Made by a program: the position numbers and the translations under genes
Notes under the pieces: model-generated
Database searches by the model: none
What the model saw: the letters and a program-made list of their open reading frames with translations, nothing else
Told to the model about the DNA's origin: nothing
In this document: one piece after another, positions 1 to 6,152 of the stretch
Numbering within the stretch: the stretch's first letter is position 1
How the letters are laid out: every line of letters starts with the position of its first letter
Source: Streptomyces violaceus
GTDB taxonomy: Bacteria > Actinomycetota > Actinomycetes > Streptomycetales > Streptomycetaceae
Direction of reading: 5' to 3'
Length of the DNA stretch: 6,152 nt
Assembly: GCA_000715635.1 (NCBI GenBank)
Contig: KL569165.1
Coordinates: 52,274 to 58,425, forward strand

Positions 1-31
1 TTGGTGTAGAGCAGGTCGAGGAAGACGCCGG
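1..31 (-). other. Contig-end segment out of keeping with the helicase
   Basis: In the helicase frame the residues after FNPYRYL (1586-1592) are a low-quality run rich in Ser and Thr, whereas I recall family members continuing with a pattern like ASEGFLPGY. One frame over, the same bases read GVFLDLLYT, which looks like ordinary protein. A single-base deletion or a chimeric join within the last ~31 bases would explain this; a true divergent sequence is also possible. Confidence 0.35.
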
Positions 32-3000
32 CAGATAACGGTACGGATTGAAGTCGCTCATCACCGACTTGTTGTCGGTGGAGCGGTTCAGCAGCAGGTT
101 CGTCTGTGTCTCGGCCTCCCGGCGGCGGCTGCGCGCCCGGCTCTGCTCGCCCTGCGTCAGGGTGTGGTCGACGACCCGCTTGTTCTGCTCGTACTGGTCG
201 ATGACGGCCGCCCGGAACAGGTCGCGCCACCGGTCGAAGGCGGCGTCGAACTCCGCCGGGGCCCGCTCGATGCGGTCCTCGATCCACTCGTCGTACCACC
301 ACGTGGTCGTCTCGAAGTCCGCGATCAGCGGGGCGAGAACGGTACGAGCGGTGTCGGCCGCGCGTGCGCGAGCGGCCTCGTCCAGGGACCGGTCGCGGAA
401 CTCCGAACGCAGCGGCAGAGGCATCAGCGGATCGGGGCGGTCGCCGCCCTCGGGGTCGTAGGCGACGTCGACGACCTCCGGGATCGCGGTGCCGAGCTTC
501 ATGTCGGCCTCTGCCAGCCAGATGCCCTGGAGGTGGGAGCGGACCAGGTCTTCGTTGGCCAGATCCAGCCGCGGCGGGGCCACCTGTCCCGACACCATGT
601 CCTGGGAGCGGCGGAAGTAGTACTGGTCGTGGCTGTTGCCCGTCGCGCAGTACGTGGTCACCAGCGCGGGCTGACCGGAACGGCCCGCCCGGCCCGAGCG
701 CTGCGCGTAGTTCGCCGGGGTCGGCGGTACGTTGCGCATCAGCACGGCGTTGAGCGAGGAGATGTCCACGCCCAGCTCCATCGTCGGGGAGCAGTACAGC
801 AGAGGCAGTTTGGCCTCCCGGAACAGCTCCTCACGCTCCAGCCGGTCCTCCGGAAGGACCTGGGCGGTGTGCTCCCGCGCGTACAGGCCGGCCAGCTCGG
901 CGGCCGCGGTGCGGTAGAGGTCCCGGAAGAACGGGTTGACGCGCGGGCCCTCGCCGCCTCGGTAGGTGCGCGCCAGCGGGTCGACCACGCCCCGCTCACC
1001 GGTTCCGGCCCGCCAGATCAGGTGGGCGGCCGACACCCGGTAACCGGTGCGCTTCTGCGCCGCGCGGCGTCGGTAGGCCGGGCCGGAGAGCTCCGGGGTC
1101 GCGTCCACCTCGCGCACCAGATCCGCGTCCCTCAGCACCTTCAGCAGATCCTCGATGACGGTCTGTACGTCGTCCAGCGAGAAGGACGGATCGCGCAACT
1201 CGGGTATGTTCCGCTGCAGGTACTTGCCGAACTTGCCGCGGGCCGACAGGAACAGTGCGGAGCGCTCCATACCCGGCCGGGACCCGTAGGGGTAGGCGGT
1301 TCCGACGGCCGGCCGGTCGCTCTCGCTCAGCACCCACGCCCCGGCCAGCCGCTCCTCGCTCGCCCTCTGAAGGACGTCGAAGTCCTCGCGGAAGTACTGC
1401 ACGTCGATGGCCAGCGCCCGCCGCATGAAGTCGAGCAGAGTACGGGTGATCTCCTCGCGCAGGGCCGGGTCGGCGCCCCGCAGCACGGCGTGCGTGGTTT
1501 GCCAGCGCTCTTCGTTGGCGGCGAGCCAGTCCAGATCCTCGTAGTCGATCCGCAGCAGCCCCGTCTGCTCCAGGTTCGGCATCGTGATGCGCCAGCCGCG
1601 CTCCAGGTCGCGGTAGAGGCGGTATCCCACGACCTCCCTGAAGGTCTTCACGGCCCGGCGCTCCATGGCGGGCGTCAGGTCCGCGCCCGTCGTGTATTCG
1701 CGGGGCGTCAGGCCCATCACCTCGGTGACGGCCTCGGCGAGGTCGTCGTGGCTCAGCCCCTCCTCACCGGCCCGCACCGCGGCCTGGTACAGGGCGCCGC
1801 GCAACTGCGTCACCTGGGCGAAGTCGTTGAAGTGCCCGGCCTGGAGCGAGGCGTCCTGCCGGTTGTCGACGAAGGTGAGCAGCTTGCGGGCCTCCTTGCC
1901 CAGGCTCTCCTCCGGCACCGCGCGCAGGGACTTCACGATCGACGCGGAGATCAGCGAGGTCGCCGAGGAACGCCCTTCCTGGTCCAGGGTGGCCAGCTTG
2001 GCGAAGTCGCGGCCGCGGGTCTGCTCGTAGGAGACCTGGCAGTGCACACAGAACAGGAACGGCGCCGGGACGAACGCCGCGGTCAGCCCCTCGCCCGACT
2101 CGTTCCCGTGGGCATCCACGACGACCCGCCTGGGCACCCGGGGCCGGTAGGACTTCTTGACGACCGTCACACCCTGGGCGTCCGGCTCCAGCCACGACTC
2201 CGGCAACCGCCGGTCGTCCACGGCCTTCTGCGCATCGGCCGGCCACTCGTAGTCCTCCCCGGGCGTGCCCAGGTACAGATAACCCTCACCCTGGCGGCCC
2301 CCCGAGGCGGAGGTGTCCCGACGCGGCTCGTACCGGAAGGTGCCGCGGTCCTCGGTCCGCCACACGGTCAGGTACTCCTGACCGCACTCCCGGCAGAACG
2401 CCAGCGGGAACAGCGGCTTGCCGTCGCTGTCCGGCTGCTCCAGTTGGTAGGTGCGGGTGAGCGGCCGGGTGAGCGGATCCTCCAGCGTCGTGTAGACGGT
2501 GTCGCCCTTGGACAGGAACTGGTGCAGCCGGAACGCGAACAACGGCCGCTCCGTCACCGGGTGCTTGGCCTGCGCCCCCGCCTCCAGTGTCGTACGGATC
2601 GCCTCGCGCACACTCTCCTCGGGGACTCCGGAGGCGGCGGCCAGTTCCGCCGCCGCGGCCTCGACGGTGTCCGGGGCGCAGCGGCGCAGCCGCCCCGTGT
2701 CCTCCTCGGACTCCAGACCGAACCGGGACTCCACCCAGCGGGCCAGCGGATCCCTCGTCAGCGCGTCGTACGAGCGGGGCGCCGCCGGCACCCGCAACCG
2801 CTCGGCGGGTACGGTCCCGGGTGCCTCGTCGGTCGCCCGGACCAGGGTCTCGCCGATGACCCGCTTCGGCAGCACCGTCGTACCGAACAACCGGCCGGCC
2901 ACCCTGGCCACCTCGCGCCGCTGGTCCTCCCAGGAGCCCTCGGTGGACATGGTCGCCGAGGTGCCGATGCACTGGAGGGTCTTCGAGGCGCGGCAGGCCT

Positions 3001-4807
3001 CACGCACGCGGCGGATCAGGAGCGCCACGTCCGCGCCCTGCCGGCCTCGGTAGGTGTGCAACTCGTCGAAGACCAGGAACTGCAGCCCCTCGGCCATGCG
3101 GATCAGGCTGGTCCGGTCGTCCGGCCGGGTCAGCATCAGCTCCAGCATCACGTAGTTGGTCAGCAGGATGTCCGGAGGATCCTTGCGCAGCTTGCGACGG
3201 TCCTCGTCGGACTCCTGGCCGGTGTAACGGGCGAAGGTGACCGGCTCACGGCCCTTACCGAAACCGTGTCGCAGGTACTTCTCCAGCTCGCCCAGCTGAG
3301 AGTTGGCCAGCGCGTTCATCGGGTAGACGACGATCGCCCGCACCCGGCCGCCCGCGTCCGGGCCCGCCGCCTGACGCTCCTTCAGCACCAGGTCCACGAT
3401 GGGGACGATGTACGACAGCGACTTGCCGGAACCGGTACCGGTGGTGAGCACATAGGAGTCGCCCGCCTGCGCGGCCTCGATCGCCTGCCGCTGGTGGAGG
3501 TGGAAGTTCAGCGGCCGGCCGTCGGGGCGCGGCGAGGTCTTCTTCTTGCCGGCCTGGAAGATCTCCGCGCACCGCGGGTGCAGTACCCCGTCCCGGACGA
3601 GGTCGGTGACCTGGCCGCCGTCGGCGAAGAACGGGTTCAGCGACAGCCACGGATCGGGCCACTGGGACTTCGCCGCCAGATCGTCCGCGACGAAGCCCTC
3701 GATCCGGGCGTCCCGGATCACCGTCGCGCTCCTGGTGAAGCTCTCGTACTCGCCGATCAGGTCGGCGTGGATTCCGAAGACGTCCATGGCCTCGGGCAGG
3801 CGAGCCTCCCTGCGCGGTACGGGTGACGGCGCGGCCGGAGCGGGCTCGGGGAGCAGGGCGCGCAGCCGCGCCACCGGGTCCATCGCCTGCCAGTGCGGAG
3901 CGAGCAGGGCGGCCGTGTCGTCCGGCGCGAACGCGAGTGGGATCAGCGCCTCACGGACCAGGGCGGCGTTGTCGGGCCGTAGTTCGGCGTCCTTCTCCAG
4001 GAGCCGGTCCACCAGCCGGACCAGTTCGGCGGGCAGATCCGGGCGCACCAGGGTGAGCCGGGGCGGACGCTCGTGCTGGTGCTGCTCGGAGAGTTCGTAG
4101 GGGGTTCGGGCGGAGAAAGGCGGCCGTCCTATCAGCAGCTCGTACAGGACGCAGCCGAACGCGTAGAGGTCTGCGGACGCCGTGACCCGCTCGGCACGGA
4201 ACTGCTCGGGCGCCATGTAGCGGGCCGTACCGACGCTCACGCCCGTGCTGGTCAGGCGGGTCTGGTCGGGATCGTCCACGACCGAACCCATGCCGAAGTC
4301 GAGGACCTTGACGGTGCCGTCGCGGGTCAGCATCGCGTTGGCCGGCTTCAGGTCGCGGTGGACGACCCCCGCCGTGTGCGCGGCGGTGAGACCGGAGGCG
4401 ATCTGCGCCCCGATGGCGGCGGCCCAGGAGACCGGGAGCTGGGGCTCCTCGTCGATGAGGTCGGAGAGCGGATGACCGTCGAGCAGTTCCATGGCCAGGT
4501 AGGGCAGGCCGGTACCGCCCGGTGCCCCGTCCACACCGCCGTCGACGAGCAGGGTGAGGTTCGGGTGGCCCTGGGAGAGCATGCGCATGATCCGCACTTC
4601 GCGGCGGAAGCGGTCGATCTCCTTGCCGGACCCCGAAGAGTCGACGGCGACCCCGGTCCGGGCGCGCAGGACGGTCTTGAGCGCGACCTCCCGGTGCGGG
4701 GAGTCCGGGGCGGCCTGGAGATCCTCGGCCCGGTGCACCTCGCCCATGTTCCCGCGCCCCAGCATCCCCGTGATCCGGAAGCGTCCGTCGACCGTCCCCA
4801 GGCTCAC
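1..4807 (-). CDS. Ser/Thr protein kinase fused to a YprA/DrmA-like SF2 helicase (3' end beyond window)
   Basis: One uninterrupted frame of 1602 codons; no stop was met when reading it codon by codon, and the phase is the same at the kinase HRD, Walker A, DELH and motif VI sites. Kinase domain, residues ~10-280: glycine loop GRGNMGEV (17-24), VALK Lys44, alpha-C Glu70, HRDLKPAN (150-157, catalytic Asp152), DFG (170-172), APE (199-201), Asp213 and Arg277; it should be active. A linker (~281-430) leads to the helicase: Q-motif-like LHQRQAIEAA (437-446), Walker A TGTGSGKS (456-463), YPMNALANSQ (495-504), DELH (581-584), GTSATM (615-620), FVDNRQDASLQAGHFNDF (979-996), motif V around TMELGVDIS (1342-1350) and QRSGRAGR (1369-1376). 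CxxC pairs at 805/808 and 920/923 suggest a zinc site. No transmembrane segment was noticed, so it is probably cytosolic. The YPMNALA and DNRQDASLQAGHFND blocks are, from memory, hallmarks of COG1205/DrmA-like helicases, which act on DNA in repair or phage defence. GTG at 4805-4807 is chosen because GGGGAGGG lies just upstream and the kinase fold begins at once; in-frame GTG 4823-4825 and ATG 4847-4849 are alternatives, with an in-frame stop at 4871-4873. Architecture is certain; substrate and role are inferred. Confidence 0.93.
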   Translation of the reverse strand, partial: MSLGTVDGRFRITGMLGRGNMGEVHRAEDLQAAPDSPHREVALKTVLRARTGVAVDSSGSGKEIDRFRREVRIMRMLSQGHPNLTLLVDGGVDGAPGGTGLPYLAMELLDGHPLSDLIDEEPQLPVSWAAAIGAQIASGLTAAHTAGVVHRDLKPANAMLTRDGTVKVLDFGMGSVVDDPDQTRLTSTGVSVGTARYMAPEQFRAERVTASADLYAFGCVLYELLIGRPPFSARTPYELSEQHQHERPPRLTLVRPDLPAELVRLVDRLLEKDAELRPDNAALVREALIPLAFAPDDTAALLAPHWQAMDPVARLRALLPEPAPAAPSPVPRREARLPEAMDVFGIHADLIGEYESFTRSATVIRDARIEGFVADDLAAKSQWPDPWLSLNPFFADGGQVTDLVRDGVLHPRCAEIFQAGKKKTSPRPDGRPLNFHLHQRQAIEAAQAGDSYVLTTGTGSGKSLSYIVPIVDLVLKERQAAGPDAGGRVRAIVVYPMNALANSQLGELEKYLRHGFGKGREPVTFARYTGQESDEDRRKLRKDPPDILLTNYVMLELMLTRPDDRTSLIRMAEGLQFLVFDELHTYRGRQGADVALLIRRVREACRASKTLQCIGTSATMSTEGSWEDQRREVARVAGRLFGTTVLPKRVIGETLVRATDEAPGTVPAERLRVPAAPRSYDALTRDPLARWVESRFGLESEEDTGRLRRCAPDTVEAAAAELAAASGVPEESVREAIRTTLEAGAQAKHPVTERPLFAFRLHQFLSKGDTVYTTLEDPLTRPLTRTYQLEQPDSDGKPLFPLAFCRECGQEYLTVWRTEDRGTFRYEPRRDTSASGGRQGEGYLYLGTPGEDYEWPADAQKAVDDRRLPESWLEPDAQGVTVVKKSYRPRVPRRVVVDAHGNESGEGLTAAFVPAPFLFCVHCQVSYEQTRGRDFAKLATLDQEGRSSATSLISASIVKSLRAVPEESLGKEARKLLTFVDNRQDASLQAGHFNDFAQVTQLRGALYQAAVRAGEEGLSHDDLAEAVTEVMGLTPREYTTGADLTPAMERRAVKTFREVVGYRLYRDLERGWRITMPNLEQTGLLRIDYEDLDWLAANEERWQTTHAVLRGADPALREEITRTLLDFMRRALAIDVQYFREDFDVLQRASEERLAGAWVLSESDRPAVGTAYPYGSRPGMERSALFLSARGKFGKYLQRNIPELRDPSFSLDDVQTVIEDLLKVLRDADLVREVDATPELSGPAYRRRAAQKRTGYRVSAAHLIWRAGTGERGVVDPLARTYRGGEGPRVNPFFRDLYRTAAAELAGLYAREHTAQVLPEDRLEREELFREAKLPLLYCSPTMELGVDISSLNAVLMRNVPPTPANYAQRSGRAGRSGQPALVTTYCATGNSHDQYYFRRSQDMVSGQVAPPRLDLANEDLVRSHLQGIWLAEADMKLGTAIPEVVDVAYDPEGGDRPDPLMPLPLRSEFRDRSLDEAARARAADTARTVLAPLIADFETTTWWYDEWIEDRIERAPAEFDAAFDRWRDLFRAAVIDQYEQNKRVVDHTLTQGEQSRARSRRREAETQTNLLLNRSTDNKSVMSDFNPYRYLPASSSTCSTP

Positions 4808-4810
4808 TGG

Positions 4811-4818
4811 CCCTCCCC
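4811..4818 (-). promoter_or_regulatory. Ribosome binding site of the kinase-helicase gene
   Basis: The minus strand reads GGGGAGGG here, three bases before the GTG at 4805-4807, a purine-rich match to the anti-Shine-Dalgarno. It decides the start in favour of this GTG, because the two in-frame alternatives (GTG at 4823-4825 and ATG at 4847-4849) have no comparable purine run at the right distance. Confidence 0.6.
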
Positions 4819-4828
4819 GTCTCACCCG

Positions 4829-4868
4829 GCGTATACAAGGTGGGTACATCCCGTAGGGGAGCGTATAC
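4829..4868. repeat. Direct pair of GCGTATAC in the kinase-helicase leader
   Basis: GCGTATAC occurs at 4829-4836 and again at 4861-4868, exactly 32 bp apart (about three helical turns), each built on the self-complementary core GTATAC. Both lie 20-60 bp upstream of the chosen GTG. The spacing on one face of the helix fits a pair of binding sites for a dimeric repressor, possibly an autoregulatory operator. The cores also resemble TATA-like -10 hexamers read leftward, so one of them could belong to the promoter. The cognate regulator cannot be named from sequence. Confidence 0.45.
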
Positions 4869-4894
4869 CTTCACCTGTTGACGAGCATCACATC

Positions 4895-4919
4895 TGCACG
4901 TTGACACTGTCAACGTGCA
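4895..4919. promoter_or_regulatory. Perfect 25-bp palindrome, probable operator
   Basis: Positions 4895-4906 (TGCACGTTGACA) are the exact reverse complement of 4908-4919 (TGTCAACGTGCA), with a single central C at 4907. It lies about 90 bp upstream of the kinase-helicase start. The length and symmetry suit an operator for a dimeric or tetrameric helix-turn-helix repressor. Each half contains TTGACA, the consensus -35 hexamer; the minus-strand copy (4908-4913) would face the kinase-helicase gene, but the hexamer 17 bases further on (TGATGC, 4885-4890) is a poor -10. A further GTTGAC occurs at 4877-4882, 23 bp from the left half. As RNA the same bases could form a hairpin, but there is no T tract and no room for a loop without opening base pairs, so a DNA site is preferred. 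Confidence 0.6.
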
Positions 4920-4974
4920 ATCCTCTCCTGAAAGGGGCGTAGAAGAGGACGTTTGCGGACAGCGGCGACGAGAA

Positions 4975-5007
4975 CGCCAAGGTCGTTTCGTGCATGGCGC
5001 CTTGGCG
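4975..5007 (-). terminator. Possible stem-loop terminator of the murA-like gene
   Basis: CGCCAAGG at 4975-4982 pairs perfectly with CCTTGGCG at 5000-5007 across a 17-base loop, about 77 bases past the murA-like stop. There is no T tract, which is common for actinomycete terminators but also makes the call weak. A competing short pairing of GCGCC and GGCGC (4997-5001 with 5004-5008) overlaps the right arm. Confidence 0.25.
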
Positions 5008-5072
5008 CTCGACTTGCAGCCTCGGATCGACTCTTGTGCTGGTCGGGAAGGGGGTGGCGTGGCGGCGCTGGG

Positions 5073-5096
5073 CCGGGAAAGTGTCAGATGTCCCGG
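5073..5096 (-). other. Small hairpin spanning the murA-like stop codon
   Basis: CCGGGA at 5073-5078 pairs with TCCCGG at 5091-5096, leaving a 12-base loop that contains the TGA stop (5084-5086). It could help 3' end formation or stabilise the transcript end, but a six-base stem is common by chance in GC-rich DNA. Confidence 0.2.
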
Positions 5097-6127
5097 AACG
5101 TCTCGATCTGCGCCCCGATCGAGTTCAGCCGCTCCGCCAGGTCCTCGTAACCCCGGTTGATGACGTACACGTTGCGCAGCACCGACGTGCCCTCGGCCGC
5201 CATCATCGCCAGGAGGACGACCACGGCGGGGCGCAGGGCGGGCGGGCACATCATCTCGGCGGCGCGCCAGCGGGTCGGGCCCTCGACCAGGACGCGGTGG
5301 GGGTCCAGTAGTTGCAGCCGGCCGCCGAGGCGGTTCAGGTCGGTGAGGTAGATGGCGCGGTTGTCGTAGACCCAGTCGTGGATGAGGGTCTGGCCCTGGG
5401 CGACCGCCGCGATGGCCGCGAAGAACGGGACGTTGTCGATGTTCAGGCCGGGGAACGGCATGGGGTGGATCTTGTCGATCGGCGCCTCCAGCTTGGAGGG
5501 CCGGACGGTGAGGTCCACCAGCCGGGTGCGGCCGTTGTCGGCGAAGTACTCGGGTGTGCGGTCGTGGTCGAGGCCCATCTCCTCGAGCACGGCCAGCTCG
5601 ATCTCCAGGAACTCGATCGGCACCCTGCGCACCGTCAGATGCGACTCGGTGACGACGGCCGCGGCGACCAGGCTCATCGCCTCGACCGGGTCCTCGGAGG
5701 GGGAGTAGTCCACGTCGACGTCGATGGTGGGCACGCCGTGCACGGTGAGCGTGGTGGTGCCGATGCCGTCGACCTTGACGCCCAGCGCTTCCAGGAAGAA
5801 GCACAGGTCCTGGACCATGTAGTTGGACGAGGCGTTGCGGATGACGGTGATGCCGTCGTGCCGGGCGGCGGCGAGCAGCGCGTTCTCGGTGACGGTGTCG
5901 CCGCGCTCGGTCAGCACGATCGGGCGGTCGGGGCGGACCGAGCGGTCCACCATGCCGTGGTACTGACCCTCGGTCGCGGCGATGTCGAGCCCGAACCGGC
6001 GCAGCGCGATCATGTGCGGCTCGACCGTGCGCGTGCCGAGGTCGCAGCCGCCGGCGTACGGAAGCTTGAAGTGGTCCATGCGGTGCAGCAGCGGGCCGAG
6101 GAACATGATGATCGAGCGGGTGCGGCC
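5084..6127 (-). CDS. UDP-N-acetylglucosamine 1-carboxyvinyltransferase-like protein, second MurA paralogue (5' truncated)
   Basis: The visible 347 residues cover the C-terminal part of an EPSP synthase/MurA fold. MurA transfers enolpyruvate from phosphoenolpyruvate to UDP-GlcNAc, the first committed step of peptidoglycan precursor synthesis in the cytoplasm. Numbering from the first genomic codon (6125-6127), the loop AGGCDLGTRTVEPH carries Cys28, matching the catalytic, fosfomycin-reactive Cys115 of E. coli MurA, and Arg33 (Arg120). Asp231 in PGLNIDN matches Asp305, Arg299 in PPALRP matches Arg371, and Arg325 in NRGYED matches Arg397, so the active site looks intact. It differs clearly from the canonical Streptomyces MurA and matches, from memory, the second paralogue (SCO5998-like), whose full protein is about 500 residues with an N-terminal Xre-type helix-turn-helix; that part and the start are off the window. 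The stop is TGA at 5084-5086. Truncation is an assembly end, not a biological break. Whether it makes peptidoglycan precursor or a related product is not decided by sequence. Confidence 0.93.
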   Translation of the reverse strand, partial: GRTRSIIMFLGPLLHRMDHFKLPYAGGCDLGTRTVEPHMIALRRFGLDIAATEGQYHGMVDRSVRPDRPIVLTERGDTVTENALLAAARHDGITVIRNASSNYMVQDLCFFLEALGVKVDGIGTTTLTVHGVPTIDVDVDYSPSEDPVEAMSLVAAAVVTESHLTVRRVPIEFLEIELAVLEEMGLDHDRTPEYFADNGRTRLVDLTVRPSKLEAPIDKIHPMPFPGLNIDNVPFFAAIAAVAQGQTLIHDWVYDNRAIYLTDLNRLGGRLQLLDPHRVLVEGPTRWRAAEMMCPPALRPAVVVLLAMMAAEGTSVLRNVYVINRGYEDLAERLNSIGAQIETFRDI

Positions 6128-6152
6128 CTGTCTCTTATACACATCTCTGAGC
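6128..6152. other. Nextera/Tn5 adapter sequence (artefact)
   Basis: CTGTCTCTTATACACATCT at 6128-6146 is the 19-bp Tn5 mosaic end used in transposase-based library kits, and the next six bases CTGAGC match the start of the older Nextera adapter arm. It is read-through sequence left in the assembly. An apparent ATG within it would give the murA-like protein a false N-terminus reading MYKRQ, a well-known contamination signature. Confidence 0.97.

Larger units (their letters stand above)
4808..5083. other. Intergenic region between the murA-like gene and the kinase-helicase gene
   Basis: These 276 bases lie between two codirectional minus-strand genes and hold no credible coding sequence; the open frames across it on either strand are short or belong to antisense shadows and have no recognisable protein pattern. 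It contains the palindrome, the GCGTATAC pair, a TCCTCT/AGAGGA stem (4921-4926 with 4944-4949) and a CGCCAAGG/CCTTGGCG stem (4975-4982 with 5000-5007). The left half is less GC-rich than the surrounding genes, as usual for a promoter region. The gap suggests the kinase-helicase has its own promoter and is not simply cotranscribed with the murA-like gene. Confidence 0.6.

Noticed and set aside
3700..3800. Separate helicase gene starting at the internal ATG near 3786
   Set aside because: There is no stop between kinase and helicase, no ribosome binding site before that ATG, and the frame is continuous, so one fused protein is the simpler reading.
164..3826. Very long plus-strand open frame of 1220 codons
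   Set aside because: It lies exactly codon-on-codon antisense to the kinase-helicase. Its product is an Arg/Val/Gly/Leu-rich sequence without motifs, the usual mirror of a GC-rich gene, whereas the minus strand shows ordered kinase and helicase motifs.
4901..4930. Plus-strand promoter using TTGACA at 4901-4906
   Set aside because: No plus-strand gene follows, and no convincing -10 lies 16-18 bases on; the hexamer is explained by the palindrome.
4073..4942. Plus-strand open frame opposite the kinase domain and leader
   Set aside because: Antisense shadow of a well-supported kinase, with no domain pattern and ending in the palindrome region.
3951..5804. Minus-strand open frame of 617 codons bridging the murA-like gene, the gap and the kinase
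   Set aside because: It is in another frame from both real genes and its product is Arg/Pro/Gly-rich shadow sequence; it crosses the regulatory gap only because no stop happens to fall there.
6128..6142. ATG in the contig end as start of the murA-like protein
   Set aside because: The codons giving MYKRQ are adapter sequence; the real N-terminus, roughly 160 residues, is missing.
1..6152. tRNA, rRNA, CRISPR array or insertion sequence
   Set aside because: No cloverleaf, rRNA-like stretch, regularly spaced repeats, transposase motif or terminal inverted repeats were seen; the Tn5 end is library adapter, not a genomic transposon.

Overview
The window looks like one end of a draft contig from a GC-rich actinomycete, most likely Streptomyces or a close relative. 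The grounds are strong G/C bias at third codon positions, GTG starts, very long open frames antisense to real genes, and a MurA paralogue whose sequence I recognise as the Streptomyces type. Both real genes lie on the minus strand, so transcription runs from high to low coordinates.

Right part (5084-6127): the C-terminal two thirds of a UDP-N-acetylglucosamine 1-carboxyvinyltransferase-like protein (second MurA paralogue). It is truncated at its 5' end because the contig runs into sequencing adapter. Positions 6128-6152 are not genomic: they are the 19-bp Tn5 mosaic end followed by six bases of an old Nextera adapter.

Middle (4808-5083): a 276-base intergenic stretch without a credible gene. 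It carries a perfect 25-bp palindrome (4895-4919), two direct GCGTATAC copies 32 bp apart, and some stem-loops that could terminate the murA-like transcript. It is the likely regulatory region of the next gene.

Left part (1-4807): one continuous minus-strand reading frame of 1602 codons that runs off the window at position 1. It encodes an N-terminal Hanks-type Ser/Thr protein kinase with all key residues, fused in frame to a large superfamily 2 DEAD/DEAH-like helicase of the YprA/MrfA/DrmA (COG1205-like) type. The helicase has a long insert bearing two CxxC pairs. The C-terminus, where a DUF1998-type domain or a partner gene would be expected, lies beyond the window. Large helicases of this type are common in DNA repair and phage defence (MrfA, DISARM DrmA), and kinase-helicase pairing is known from other defence systems, so a defence role is a reasonable inference but not shown here. 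The outermost ~31 bases do not continue the family pattern and may be an assembly error.

The two genes are probably not functionally linked. The MurA paralogue is a chromosomal cell-envelope-type gene, while the kinase-helicase looks like accessory gene content next to it with its own control region.
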